Shown here: piece by piece, positions 6,890-16,227 of the stretch | Position numbering within the stretch: position 1 is the stretch's first letter | How the letters are laid out: each line of letters starts with the position of its first letter | Assembly (NCBI RefSeq): GCF_001857965.1 | Contig: NZ_CP017774.1 | Coordinates: forward strand, 248,001 to 312,000 | Source of the DNA: Flavobacterium commune | Lineage (GTDB): Bacteria > Bacteroidota > Bacteroidia > Flavobacteriales > Flavobacteriaceae | Reading direction: 5' to 3' | DNA: 64,000 nt | Notes under the pieces: model-generated | Database searches by the model: none | Told to the model about the DNA's origin: nothing | The model's input: only the letters and a program-made list of their open reading frames with translations | Position numbers and translations under genes: made by a program

Positions 6890-9121
6890 ATGATTTCTAA
6901 AATTCAGAAGTTTATTTCCGGTACTGATTTCAGTAATGCTTTAAAAATAACCATCGCCGCCGTTTCGCCTGTTCTATTTTTTTCATATTTAGGTTATTTC
7001 CATATTGGTTTCACGATTGCTTTGGGAGCATTCTTTACTTTTCCCAGTGATATTCCCAGTAATTTAAAACATAAAATCAACGGATTACTGGTTACTTCGC
7101 TTATCATTGCCGGAGTTAATTTGATTATCAATCTTTGCTATCCTTATCCCTGGCTTTTTTACCCTGTTCTAATTTTATTGATTTTTAATGTTTCAATGAT
7201 TTTAGTGTACGGACAACGTGCCACGATGGTATCTTTCTCGGCTTTATTATCCCTGTCACTGGCTTTTGCACATTTGAATACGGGTTGGGAAATCCTCCAC
7301 TATTCAGGACTTTTATTTGCCGGAGGTTTATTTTACACCCTTATTTCTGTTATTTTTTTTCATATAAAACCCAATCGCTATGTCGAATTACAAATGGCAG
7401 AATGCATCCGACTTACGGCAAAATACCTGAAATTGCGCGGCGATCTTTGGGAATTAAATTCGAATAGAAAAGCCATCACCAAGAAACAATTGCATTTACA
7501 GGTAGAACTGAATGTTTTACACGAAAATATCCGGGAAGTTTTAATTAGCAGCCGAACCAAATCAGGTTCTTCAGGTCAAAACCGAAAATTACTGTTGAGT
7601 TTTATCTCTTTAGTTGAAATACTCGAACTTGCCATTTCCACTTCATTTGACCACAACAAACTGCATCAAAAATTTGATGGTTATCCAAGAGCTCTGGAAA
7701 CCTATCAAAACCTTGCTTATAATTTAGGTAAAAGCCTAAAACTGCTATCTAAAAGTATTCAGGAGAGTAAAGCTTACGAATCGGAACATAATCTCATGGA
7801 AGACTTACATTTATTTGAAGACACCATTAGCGATTACAAAAAAGATTTAAAAACCGATTCTTCATCAGAAGAGGTTTTAATGCTGATTACTATGCTGCAT
7901 TATGCCGAAAAACAAGTGGAAAAAATCATCACTTTAGAACGAGCTTTTACCGCTAATATAAACGCCAAAGATTTAAAAGGAAGGGACAAGGACATTGAAA
8001 AATTCATTAAGCCACAGTATTATCCGCTGAGTACTTTTGTAGAAAATTTCAGCTTTTCCTCAACCGTTTTCAGACATTCGCTCAGAATAACCATTACTAT
8101 TCTATTAGGCTACATGATTGGTAAAGTACTTCCTTTAGAAAATGTCTATTGGATTATCCTAACCATAGTAGTTATTATGAAACAGGGGTTTGGACTCACA
8201 AACGAACGTACTTATCACCGCATTTTCGGAACTGTAGCAGGCGGCTTTATCGCTTTTGGAATTTTATACATCATTCACGATTCTTATATTATCAGTACAA
8301 TTGCTATTATTGCGATGCTCTTAGGTTTTTCATTCAATCCCAGTAATTACAAAATTGGCGCAACTTTTATTACCATTTATGTTGTTCTGATTTATGGTGT
8401 TTTATCTCCTGACAATGGCAATGTTATCGAATACCGTATTCTGGATACCATTGTTGGTGCTGCTTTATGCCTCCTTGCCAATTATTTTCTATGGCCTTCC
8501 TGGGAATTTTTAAGCCTTCCTGTTTACATTCAGGATGCTATAGAAGCCAACCGAAATTATTTGAAACAAATTTCTATTTTGTACAATGAAAAAGGAGAAG
8601 TTCCTACCGAATACCGATTAGCCAGAAAACAGGCTTTTATAGAAATTGGAAATTTAATGGCTTCTTTCCAGCGAATGTTGCAAGAACCAAAATCCAAACA
8701 AAGTAAATTGCCTCAGGTATACAAACTCACCGTACTAAACCATTCCTTATTGTCATCTATTGCTTCGTTGGGAACTTATATTCAGTCGCACAAAACCACC
8801 GAAGCCTCTAAAGCATTTAATGTTGTAGTGGATAAAGTAATTGAAAATCTGGAGTATTCTATCAACTTACTAAGTAAATCAAATTATGATGCAATTGCTG
8901 CTGCTTCAAATGAAGATTTTAATCAAAGATTAACCGAATTGAAAAACATTCGGGCCAAAGAATTAAAACAAATCAAACTGATTGACGAAGAAGCTTATCA
9001 AATTAAAATGCAGGAAGCACAATTGGTCATTGAACAATTAATATGGATGACCAGTTTGTCTGAAAACATTGTAAAAACAACTCAGTTGTTAATGGCTACA
9101 AAACAAGAAACCCAACAATAA
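6890..9121 (+). CDS. FUSC-family inner-membrane protein (YccS-like)
   Basis: This 743-residue protein has the double-block layout of the YccS/FUSC family. A first membrane block lies at about 20-160, with a helical cytoplasmic region at about 165-390. A second membrane block lies at about 395-545, and a helical C-terminal region follows. The second block contains the FUSC signature around TYHRIFGTVAGGFIAFG. Relatives include the AaeB efflux protein and plant aluminium-activated transporters, so transport of organic anions or aromatic acids is possible; the substrate is unknown. The gene stands alone between divergent def and convergent mqo. It has its own promoter, and a hairpin overlaps its stop codon. 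Confidence 0.88.
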   Translation: MISKIQKFISGTDFSNALKITIAAVSPVLFFSYLGYFHIGFTIALGAFFTFPSDIPSNLKHKINGLLVTSLIIAGVNLIINLCYPYPWLFYPVLILLIFNVSMILVYGQRATMVSFSALLSLSLAFAHLNTGWEILHYSGLLFAGGLFYTLISVIFFHIKPNRYVELQMAECIRLTAKYLKLRGDLWELNSNRKAITKKQLHLQVELNVLHENIREVLISSRTKSGSSGQNRKLLLSFISLVEILELAISTSFDHNKLHQKFDGYPRALETYQNLAYNLGKSLKLLSKSIQESKAYESEHNLMEDLHLFEDTISDYKKDLKTDSSSEEVLMLITMLHYAEKQVEKIITLERAFTANINAKDLKGRDKDIEKFIKPQYYPLSTFVENFSFSSTVFRHSLRITITILLGYMIGKVLPLENVYWIILTIVVIMKQGFGLTNERTYHRIFGTVAGGFIAFGILYIIHDSYIISTIAIIAMLLGFSFNPSNYKIGATFITIYVVLIYGVLSPDNGNVIEYRILDTIVGAALCLLANYFLWPSWEFLSLPVYIQDAIEANRNYLKQISILYNEKGEVPTEYRLARKQAFIEIGNLMASFQRMLQEPKSKQSKLPQVYKLTVLNHSLLSSIASLGTYIQSHKTTEASKAFNVVVDKVIENLEYSINLLSKSNYDAIAAASNEDFNQRLTELKNIRAKELKQIKLIDEEAYQIKMQEAQLVIEQLIWMTSLSENIVKTTQLLMATKQETQQ

Positions 9122-9137
9122 GTTGGGTTTCTTGTTT
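9101..9137. terminator. Bidirectional terminator between the FUSC gene and mqo
   Basis: A perfect 16-bp stem (9101-9116 with 9122-9137) with a 5-nt loop has A-rich and T-rich ends, so it can serve both convergent genes. The left arm is coding: it includes the last codons of the FUSC gene, whose stop lies in the loop. Confidence 0.88.
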
Positions 9138-9159
9138 ATAAATTAAAATAAATACAGTG

Positions 9160-10653
9160 CTATTTTATTTTTAAAACCTTAGCAGTATTTGATCTCACTT
9201 CTTTTAATAATTCCGGATTTTCATTTAATTTTTGTCCGTAAGAAGGAATCATCAGTTTTAATTTTTCCTGCCATTCAGGAGTATCAATTTTATCTTTAAA
9301 ACATTTTGCTACTAATTCAACCATAATTGAAACAGCAGTGGAAGCTCCGGGAGAAGCCCCCAGTAAAACAGATAAAGATCCATCGGCAGTAGTAATCATT
9401 TCGGTACCAAATTCAAGTACTCCACCTTCTTTTTCGTGTTTCTTAATCACCTGTACTCTTTGTCCGGCACGTTCTAATTTCCAGTCTTTACTTCTGGCAC
9501 TTGGCACATATTCACGTAAAGCTTTAATTCTGTCCTGTGGGGATTGACGCACCTGCTCAATAAGATATTTTGTTAACGGAATATTTTTATAACCTGCAAT
9601 AAGCATTGGCATTACATTGCTTGGTTTTAAAGACAAAGGCAAATCAGAATATTTACCATTTTTTAGGAAACGTGTAGAAAAACCGGCAAAAGGTCCAAAA
9701 AGAAGTTCTTTTTTACCATTAATCATTCGGGAATCAATATGTGGTACCGACATAGGTGGTGCACCTACACTGGCTTTACCATATACTTTAGCCTCATGTT
9801 TTGCAATTACCTCAGGATTGGTACATTTTAACCATTGTCCGCTTACCGGAAAACCGCCATAACCATCGCCTTCGGGAACATTTGCTTTATTCAACAACGG
9901 AAGCGAACCTCCTCCTGCTCCAATAAAAACAAAATTAGTATATACTCTTTTGCGCTCACCGGTTGCCAAATCAGTTATTTTCAAACGCCACTTACCACTC
10001 TCTCTTTTTTTGATTTTTCTAACTTCATGTCCAAAATGAATGCTAACCCCTTCTAATCCTGACAAATAAGCAAACATATTTCGGGTCAATTCACCAAAAT
10101 TAACATCAGTTCCTATTTCCATAGTAGTTGCTGCAATTTTGTCATCCACTTTTCTGTCTTCCATTACCAAAGGCATCCAGTCTTTTATCTGATTGTAATC
10201 AGTACTGAAAGCCATTTCCTGAAACAAAGGATTTGCTTGTAAAACTTCGAATCTCTTTTTTAAGAAATCTACATTTTTATCCCCCCAAACAAAACTCATG
10301 TGTGGAATACTTTTGATAAATTGCTCTGGCGATGCAACTTTGTTTTGTTCTACTAAATAAGCCCAAAACTGACGTGAAACCTCAAAAGATTCCGCAATAC
10401 TAATGGCTTTTTTAGGATCAATACTCCCATCTTCTTTTTGTGGTGTATAATTCAATTCACAAAAAGCCGAATGTCCTGTACCTGCATTATTCCAAGCATC
10501 AGAACTCTCTGCCGCTGCATTATCTAATCTTTCAAAAATTTGAATTGTAATATCAGGCTGTAATTCTTTTAAAATTACTCCTAAAGTAGCACTCATAATC
10601 CCAGCACCAATAAGGACTACATCAGAATTTGAACGTATGGTTGTATCAGACAT
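9160..10653 (-). CDS. mqo: Malate:quinone oxidoreductase
   Basis: Mqo is a peripheral membrane FAD enzyme that oxidises malate to oxaloacetate and passes electrons to quinone, replacing or backing up malate dehydrogenase in the TCA cycle. The 497-residue length is standard. The N-terminus holds the dinucleotide-binding loop (VVLIGAGIMSATLG). The next part has ESSDAWNNAGTGHSAFCELNYTP, a family hallmark. The C-terminal part has LLGASPGASTAVSIMVEL, also characteristic. The gene is transcribed alone. A TAACTTTG element on the minus strand at 10674-10681 is a plausible -7 box. Confidence 0.97.
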   Translation of the reverse strand: MSDTTIRSNSDVVLIGAGIMSATLGVILKELQPDITIQIFERLDNAAAESSDAWNNAGTGHSAFCELNYTPQKEDGSIDPKKAISIAESFEVSRQFWAYLVEQNKVASPEQFIKSIPHMSFVWGDKNVDFLKKRFEVLQANPLFQEMAFSTDYNQIKDWMPLVMEDRKVDDKIAATTMEIGTDVNFGELTRNMFAYLSGLEGVSIHFGHEVRKIKKRESGKWRLKITDLATGERKRVYTNFVFIGAGGGSLPLLNKANVPEGDGYGGFPVSGQWLKCTNPEVIAKHEAKVYGKASVGAPPMSVPHIDSRMINGKKELLFGPFAGFSTRFLKNGKYSDLPLSLKPSNVMPMLIAGYKNIPLTKYLIEQVRQSPQDRIKALREYVPSARSKDWKLERAGQRVQVIKKHEKEGGVLEFGTEMITTADGSLSVLLGASPGASTAVSIMVELVAKCFKDKIDTPEWQEKLKLMIPSYGQKLNENPELLKEVRSNTAKVLKIK

Positions 10654-10766
10654 AACTATTTTTTTAGAAAGCGCAAAGTTACTTTATTATTATCACAATA
10701 AAAACACTATTTAAAGTGTAAATAGTTACATTTATCACTAAGTTTAATCGCTTTAACAAAGAATTA

Positions 10767-11183
10767 TCAAAACATTTTGCGCGAAAGGTAGTCTTGCAGC
10801 ATAATTGTTGCCGAAATCTCATCGATCAAGGCTTTATTCTGACGTTGTTTTTTCTTCAAACCACTATCAATCATGGTTTGAAAAGCCATTTTTGAAGTAA
10901 ATCGCTCGTCAACCCTCAGCATTTTCATATCCGGGAAATGATTGGTAAAATGCGTCACAAATCCTTTTATAATAGAAGCACTCTCCGAAGGTTGTCCATT
11001 CATTTGTTTGGGTTCGCCAATCAATACCAATTCTACTTTTTCTTTAGCAAAATAGTCTTTCAAAAAAGCGATTGCTGTGGAAGAGGGAATTGTGGTTAAT
11101 CCCGAAGCTATAATTTGCATCTCATCGGTAACAGCAATTCCGGTACGTTTTTGACCGTAGTCTATGGCGAGAATTCTGGGCAT
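10767..11183 (-). CDS. ruvX: Putative pre-16S rRNA nuclease / Holliday-junction resolvase-like YqgF
   Basis: RuvX/YqgF is an RNase H-fold nuclease implicated in processing the 5' end of 16S rRNA and, by some reports, in branched-DNA resolution. The 138-residue protein has the expected first acidic strand (RILAIDYGQKRTGIAVTD), the GEPKQMNG and VDERFTSKMA segments, and the C-terminal DEISATIMLQDYL, which supplies the remaining acidic residues. A TACCTTTG element on the minus strand lies 13 bp upstream of the start. It is transcribed divergently from the acyltransferase gene. Confidence 0.95.
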   Translation of the reverse strand: MPRILAIDYGQKRTGIAVTDEMQIIASGLTTIPSSTAIAFLKDYFAKEKVELVLIGEPKQMNGQPSESASIIKGFVTHFTNHFPDMKMLRVDERFTSKMAFQTMIDSGLKKKQRQNKALIDEISATIMLQDYLSRKMF

Positions 11184-11196
11184 TTTATTTTTTCAA

Positions 11197-11204
11197 CAAA
11201 GGTA
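11197..11204 (-). promoter_or_regulatory. -7 element of ruvX
   Basis: TACCTTTG on the minus strand ends 13 bp before the ruvX start. A TTTG lies upstream, but with only a 14-nt spacer, so the -33 box is uncertain. Confidence 0.45.
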
Positions 11205-11345
11205 TGGAATAAAATTACCAAATTAATTAAGTCTAAAAAAGAAGCACAAGAAAAGTTTCACTATTAACATCTATTTTAAAAACATATATTTGCCGAAATT
11301 TCTTAATTAAAAAAACTTAACTATTAAAACCTTAAACTAACTTTA

Positions 11346-13256
11346 ATGAGTCTAAAAAACACTTACAGACCCGATATTGATGGTCTAAGAGCTATTGCTA
11401 TATTACTCGTAATTATTTTCCATGCAGGATTTTCTCTATTCCCGGGAGGCTTTATTGGTGTTGATGTTTTCTTTGTTATTTCGGGCTTTTTAATTACTTC
11501 AATAATTGAGAAAGAGATACAAAAAAACACTTTTTCATTTAAAAATTTCTATTTGCGTCGCATCAGACGAATAATTCCTGTTTTAGTTTTTATCATGCTG
11601 ATAATTACTATTCCGGCTTATTTCATTTTGTTTTCTAACAATTTAGAAGCCTATTCCAGAACCCTATTATACACTTTTCTTTGCTCTAACAACTTTCATC
11701 TGTATTTTAATTCCGGTGATTATTTTGCCGAAAGTTCTGACTTGATTCCTTTTTTACACACTTGGTCGCTTTCAGTCGAGGAACAATTTTATTTTCTACT
11801 CCCTCCTTTATTACTTTTTTTCCACAAAAGAATAAATGCTCAAAAACGTTTTTTTATCATTTTTATACTTTGCATAGTTGGACTTATATTCTCGATATAC
11901 CAAAGCTACAGCAATCCAAGAATGGCTTATTTTCTATTGCCTGCCAGATTATTCGAACTCCTTATAGGATCTTGTCTTGCTCTGTATTGGGAAAAACTGC
12001 CTAACTTAAGTCAGCTTAAAAACAATATCCTTTCCGTTATTGGACTTTTATTAATACTTATACCTGCATTTGTATTAACGAACAGTAGTTTATTCCCCGG
12101 ATTAAATGCTTTTTGGCCTTGTCTAGGAACAGCATTTCTTTTATTTACAGGCAAAACAAACTCAAACAAAGGAATTGTAAACAAACTGATTGAAAACAAA
12201 ATAATGATTGGAATCGGTTTAATTTCTTATTCATTGTATTTATGGCATTGGCCCATTTTTGTATTAATAAAATACTCCGGAATCCAGCTTCAGGGAACTA
12301 TTAGAATTACTGCTTTAATCGTCACTTTCCTTCTTTCATATCTTACATGGAAATTTATTGAACAACCATTTAGAACCACTCTAAAATTTGATTTCAAAAA
12401 AACGGTATTAGTTATTTTTGTTCCTTCATTAGTTGTTGTTGCTTTAATTTATGGGATTTTAGATGCTAAAGATGGTTTTCCGGAAAGAGAACCTGAATTA
12501 GCCGAATTTGTCCCTAAAAAAAACTATCCCAATAAATTAAGAGGTCAGTGTTTTGATAAATTTAAAGTAGGAAATTGTGAAGATTGCTTTATTGGTGTTA
12601 AAAAAGACACTTTAGACGGAATGCTCATTGGGGATTCTTTTGCTAACCACACCGCAGCTTTTCTGGATGTGTTAGCCAAAGACGCCGGTTTATACATCCA
12701 CGACAGTGCTGCCGGCGGCTATCCGCTTATGAATAATATTGACAATAATGGCGGCTTAAAATCCTATCCTAAAAAATATGCTATTGAACGTTTGAATTAT
12801 GCTAAAAAATTCAAAAACATCTTTATTGCTGCTAACTGGGAAGGAATTTCTCATCCTAAAAACATAAAAACCTATCTTGCCACATTAAAGACTTTAGGAG
12901 AATTAGTAAAAAGTGGAAAAAAAATATTTATTTTTGACCCGTTAAGAAAAATGACTGACTTAAATTTGCACCGAGCTAAGTTAGTAAAAGCAAAAAGAAG
13001 CGTTTATTTTGCCGAAAAAGATTTTTCCATAACAGCATATAAAAGACCAAAGCATTATATTATTGATAAAATAAAACAACAATTCCCTTCAATAGTTATA
13101 ATTGATTTGAACAAAGTAATGTGTAAAGATGGAAAATGTAAAATCAAATTAAACAATACAATCGTCTATAGAAATTCCGACCATCTCAATACAAGTGGTG
13201 CTCAATTACTGGGCGAAAGCTATTTAAAAACTTACGGTAATCCTTTAAAAAAATAA
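11346..13256 (+). CDS. OafA/YrhL-type O-acyltransferase with SGNH domain
   Basis: This 636-residue protein joins an acyltransferase-3 membrane domain to a C-terminal SGNH hydrolase-like domain, the form that O-acetylates surface polysaccharide or peptidoglycan. The N-terminus begins YRPDIDGLRAIAILLV and continues with the membrane histidine H26 and GGFIGVDVFFVISGFLI. About ten membrane helices fill residues 15-375. The SGNH part has GDSFANH (GDS at 429-431) and DHLN (D612, H613) as the likely catalytic residues. It precedes dapD by 22 bp in the same direction, but the polysaccharide cluster just downstream suggests its substrate. The sugar modified cannot be read from the sequence. Confidence 0.93.
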   Translation: MSLKNTYRPDIDGLRAIAILLVIIFHAGFSLFPGGFIGVDVFFVISGFLITSIIEKEIQKNTFSFKNFYLRRIRRIIPVLVFIMLIITIPAYFILFSNNLEAYSRTLLYTFLCSNNFHLYFNSGDYFAESSDLIPFLHTWSLSVEEQFYFLLPPLLLFFHKRINAQKRFFIIFILCIVGLIFSIYQSYSNPRMAYFLLPARLFELLIGSCLALYWEKLPNLSQLKNNILSVIGLLLILIPAFVLTNSSLFPGLNAFWPCLGTAFLLFTGKTNSNKGIVNKLIENKIMIGIGLISYSLYLWHWPIFVLIKYSGIQLQGTIRITALIVTFLLSYLTWKFIEQPFRTTLKFDFKKTVLVIFVPSLVVVALIYGILDAKDGFPEREPELAEFVPKKNYPNKLRGQCFDKFKVGNCEDCFIGVKKDTLDGMLIGDSFANHTAAFLDVLAKDAGLYIHDSAAGGYPLMNNIDNNGGLKSYPKKYAIERLNYAKKFKNIFIAANWEGISHPKNIKTYLATLKTLGELVKSGKKIFIFDPLRKMTDLNLHRAKLVKAKRSVYFAEKDFSITAYKRPKHYIIDKIKQQFPSIVIIDLNKVMCKDGKCKIKLNNTIVYRNSDHLNTSGAQLLGESYLKTYGNPLKK

Positions 13257-13278
13257 AATTAAAATCAATATTAATACA

Positions 13279-14094
13279 ATGAGCAATCTACAAACAATTA
13301 TAGAACAAGCTTGGGAAAACAGAGCTTTATTGCAAGAAGAAACTACAACTAATGCAATTAGAGAAGTAATCGAATTACTAGATTCAGGAAAATTGCGTGT
13401 TGCTGAACCAAAAGGTGATGGATGGCAAGTAAACGAATGGGTTAAGAAAGCCGTAGTAATGTACTTCCCTATTCAAAAAATGGAAACCTGGGAAGCCGGA
13501 ATTTTCGAATACCATGACAAAATGGAATTGAAAAAAGACTATGCCGAAAAAGGAGTTCGTGTAGTTCCAGGTGCTTCTGCACGTTATGGTTCATTTATTT
13601 CAAGTGGAGTAATCATGATGCCTAGTTATGTAAATATTGGTGCTTATGTTGATGCCGGAACTATGGTGGATACTTGGGCAACTGTGGGTAGTTGCGCTCA
13701 AATTGGTAAAGACGTTCACTTGAGTGGTGGTGTTGGTATTGGTGGTGTTTTAGAACCATTACAAGCTGCTCCGGTAATTATTGAAGACGGTGCTTTTATT
13801 GGTTCTCGTTGTATTGTTGTAGAAGGAGTTCACGTAGGTAAAGAAGCCGTTCTTGGTGCTAACGTATGTTTGACTGCTTCAACAAAAATTATCGATATCA
13901 CAGGGGATGAGCCAGTTGAAATGAAAGGTTTTGTTCCTGCCCGTTCAGTTGTAATTCCTGGAAGTTATACTAAAAAATTCGCTGCCGGGGAATACCAAGT
14001 TCCATGTGCTTTAATCATTGGTACTCGTAAACCATCTACTGATTTAAAAACATCTCTAAACAATGCGTTAAGAGAATATGATGTAGCGGTATAA
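13279..14094 (+). CDS. dapD: 2,3,4,5-tetrahydropyridine-2,6-dicarboxylate N-succinyltransferase
   Basis: DapD transfers succinyl from succinyl-CoA to tetrahydrodipicolinate in the lysine/diaminopimelate pathway. The 271-residue protein has the helical N-terminal domain, followed by a left-handed beta-helix of hexapeptide repeats from about 100 to 230 (SGVIMMPSYVNIGAYVDAGT and following). The C-terminal segment (SYTKKFAAGEYQVPCALIIG) is characteristic of DapD. The codon choice looks more typical of conserved housekeeping genes than that of the AT-rich polysaccharide genes that follow. Confidence 0.97.
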   Translation: MSNLQTIIEQAWENRALLQEETTTNAIREVIELLDSGKLRVAEPKGDGWQVNEWVKKAVVMYFPIQKMETWEAGIFEYHDKMELKKDYAEKGVRVVPGASARYGSFISSGVIMMPSYVNIGAYVDAGTMVDTWATVGSCAQIGKDVHLSGGVGIGGVLEPLQAAPVIIEDGAFIGSRCIVVEGVHVGKEAVLGANVCLTASTKIIDITGDEPVEMKGFVPARSVVIPGSYTKKFAAGEYQVPCALIIGTRKPSTDLKTSLNNALREYDVAV

Positions 14095-14156
14095 TTCTTT
14101 TTTTTGCTTTTTAGTAATCATCCAACAACTAAAACAAAGAATGTCTTTGATAAAAT

Positions 14157-15152
14157 ATGGAAGAAAGTATATCAAATATTAATATTGACGCAGTAATTCC
14201 TTGGGTTAATGGTAATGATACAAATTGGCAAAATAAAATAAATCAATACGCAGCTGTTAAAATTCATTTCGACAACAAAAAAGAAATGACGCGGTTTAAT
14301 TCTATAGGCGAAATAAATTTTTCTATTAAATCTATTATTAAATACGCTCCTTTTTTTAAAAACATATACCTAGTTACAGATGAACAAGTACCTAATGCTT
14401 TTGAATCCTTAAAAGCATTAGGTAAATCATCTGGTATTAACATAGAAATAGTTGACCACAAAATACTATTTAAAGACTATGAAGAATTTCTACCAAGTTT
14501 CAACTCTACTTCTATCATAAGTCTTATACATAGAATACCCAATCTTTCTGAACATTATGTACTCTTTAATGATGATTTTTTCATAATGAGAAAAGTCTAC
14601 CCTGAAGATTTCTTCATAAATGGACTTCCTGTCCTGAGAGGTAGATGGGAAACTTATTACGAAAACTCTAAATTAAAGGCCTTATATTACAGATACTTTA
14701 GTTCTAAAAAAGACAAAGAAAGGTGGGAAAAAGGAACCCTTAGAAAATCTATGCAGTTAGGAGCTAAACTGGCTAACGATGGAAAAAAGAAGTTTCTAAA
14801 AAGATTTCACACCCCTGTTCCTATGCGAAAATCTATCTTAATTAATTTTTTTGAAGATAAAAATGAAATACTAAAACACAATATTTCATATAAGTTTAGA
14901 GACAACAATAATCAATTTATTACTGAGACACTTGCTAATCACTTAGAAATAAAAAATAATAGCTATGTCTATCAAAAACAAACCAAATTAACCTATTTCA
15001 GATCTTATAAAAACTACTATTTAGTTAAACTGAAATTATATCTTTTTGATATCAATAAAGTAAAAGCTTTTATGACTTTTCAAAGTTTAGAGATGGCTAA
15101 TACCAAAACGCAAACATATATTATCAATTGGTTAAATAAAAAACTGTATTAA
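14157..15152 (+). CDS. Stealth-family capsular polysaccharide phosphotransferase (copy 1)
   Basis: Stealth proteins are sugar-1-phosphate transferases that build phosphodiester-linked capsular or exopolysaccharides. The 331-residue protein has the four conserved regions. CR1 is IDAVIPWVNGND at the N-terminus. CR2 is RFNSIGEINFSIKSIIKYA, leading to IYLVTDEQVP and then LIHRIPNLSEHYVLFNDDFF, with the acidic pair D-D in a metal-binding position. CR3 and CR4 are less strong, around HTPVPMRKS and TLANHLEIKN. It begins 62 bp after dapD and opens the surface-polysaccharide cluster. It is similar to the gene at 16228-17169, from which it is separated by an ATP-grasp gene. Confidence 0.88.
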   Translation: MEESISNINIDAVIPWVNGNDTNWQNKINQYAAVKIHFDNKKEMTRFNSIGEINFSIKSIIKYAPFFKNIYLVTDEQVPNAFESLKALGKSSGINIEIVDHKILFKDYEEFLPSFNSTSIISLIHRIPNLSEHYVLFNDDFFIMRKVYPEDFFINGLPVLRGRWETYYENSKLKALYYRYFSSKKDKERWEKGTLRKSMQLGAKLANDGKKKFLKRFHTPVPMRKSILINFFEDKNEILKHNISYKFRDNNNQFITETLANHLEIKNNSYVYQKQTKLTYFRSYKNYYLVKLKLYLFDINKVKAFMTFQSLEMANTKTQTYIINWLNKKLY

Positions 15153-15269
15153 CAAAACCATCATGTATATTACAAAAAAAGATTTAATCTGGTGTAGCAA
15201 AATATTGTAATAAAAAACACTACAACTGTAATTAAAATGTAATATCTAAATAAACTTATATACTTTAAA

Positions 15270-16184
15270 ATGATACAAAACATACACAGGATAGGACTAA
15301 AATTTTTGCGGAAAATGCGTTTTTTACCACCTAAATTTTATGCTAAAATATACTATGAATACCACACTAGAAAGAAACTAAATTTAGAAAAACCACTTGA
15401 ATTTAATGAAAAAATCCAATGGTATAAAGTATATTATCATCCAAAAATATTAAATCAACTGGTAGATAAATACGAAGTAAGAGAGTATGTCGAAAACAAA
15501 ATAGGCAAAAAGTATCTTAATGAAATTTATGGTGTTTTTAATACCCCAAATGACATTCCCTATGCTAATTTACCACAACAATTTGTTGTGAAAGCCACAC
15601 ACACAAGCAGTCACAATTTAATTGTCCTCAACAAAGAAGAATTAGACTTCTCTAAAGCCAATAAATTATTTAAAAAATGGCTAGGAAAAAATCAGTATTA
15701 CCGCATTGGTCAGGAATGGGCGTATAAAGATGTAAAACCCCGATTAATAATCGAAAAATTTTTAAAAGAAGATAAAAAAATATCATTAACCGATTATAAA
15801 TTTTATTGCTTTGATGGCGTTGCTAAATTTGTCAACATACATCTTGATCGTGCAGAAAATCACCAAAAAGGCTTCTATGATTTGAATTTAAAAGCTTTGC
15901 CTTTCCAACGAATATCCTCTGATAAGAGTGCTGCTCCTGAAGTTGAAATGCCGGAGAATTTTAACGAAATGGTAAAACTTGCCGAAATCTTGGCTGATAA
16001 AATTCCATTTGTCCGTGTGGACTTCTACTCTATTGAAGGAAAAACTATTTTTGGCGAAATGACGTTTTATCCTGCAGACGGAAGAAAAGATTTTTATCCC
16101 GACCAATACAATAAAATAATAGGTGATTATTTTAAGCTTCCAAAACTCAAAAAAGGAGAAAAAAACATCACCGATTTCAATTAA
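15270..16184 (+). CDS. TupA-like ATP-grasp protein
   Basis: This 304-residue protein matches the TupA-like ATP-grasp family of polysaccharide gene clusters. These enzymes are thought to attach amino acids or similar groups to sugars. The N-terminal part has PLEFNEKIQWYKVYY and VDKYEVREYV, hallmarks of the family. The ATP-binding half has QQFVVKATHTSSHNLIV, then RLIIEKFL, then DYKFYCFDG. A late acidic/Asn site VRVDFYSIEGKTIFGEMTF supplies metal ligands. It sits between two Stealth genes in the same orientation, so it probably decorates the same polymer. Confidence 0.87.
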   Translation: MIQNIHRIGLKFLRKMRFLPPKFYAKIYYEYHTRKKLNLEKPLEFNEKIQWYKVYYHPKILNQLVDKYEVREYVENKIGKKYLNEIYGVFNTPNDIPYANLPQQFVVKATHTSSHNLIVLNKEELDFSKANKLFKKWLGKNQYYRIGQEWAYKDVKPRLIIEKFLKEDKKISLTDYKFYCFDGVAKFVNIHLDRAENHQKGFYDLNLKALPFQRISSDKSAAPEVEMPENFNEMVKLAEILADKIPFVRVDFYSIEGKTIFGEMTFYPADGRKDFYPDQYNKIIGDYFKLPKLKKGEKNITDFN

Positions 16185-16227
16185 CAACTTTAGCTGTAAC
16201 AAAAATACCTTTTGACTCAAAAAACAT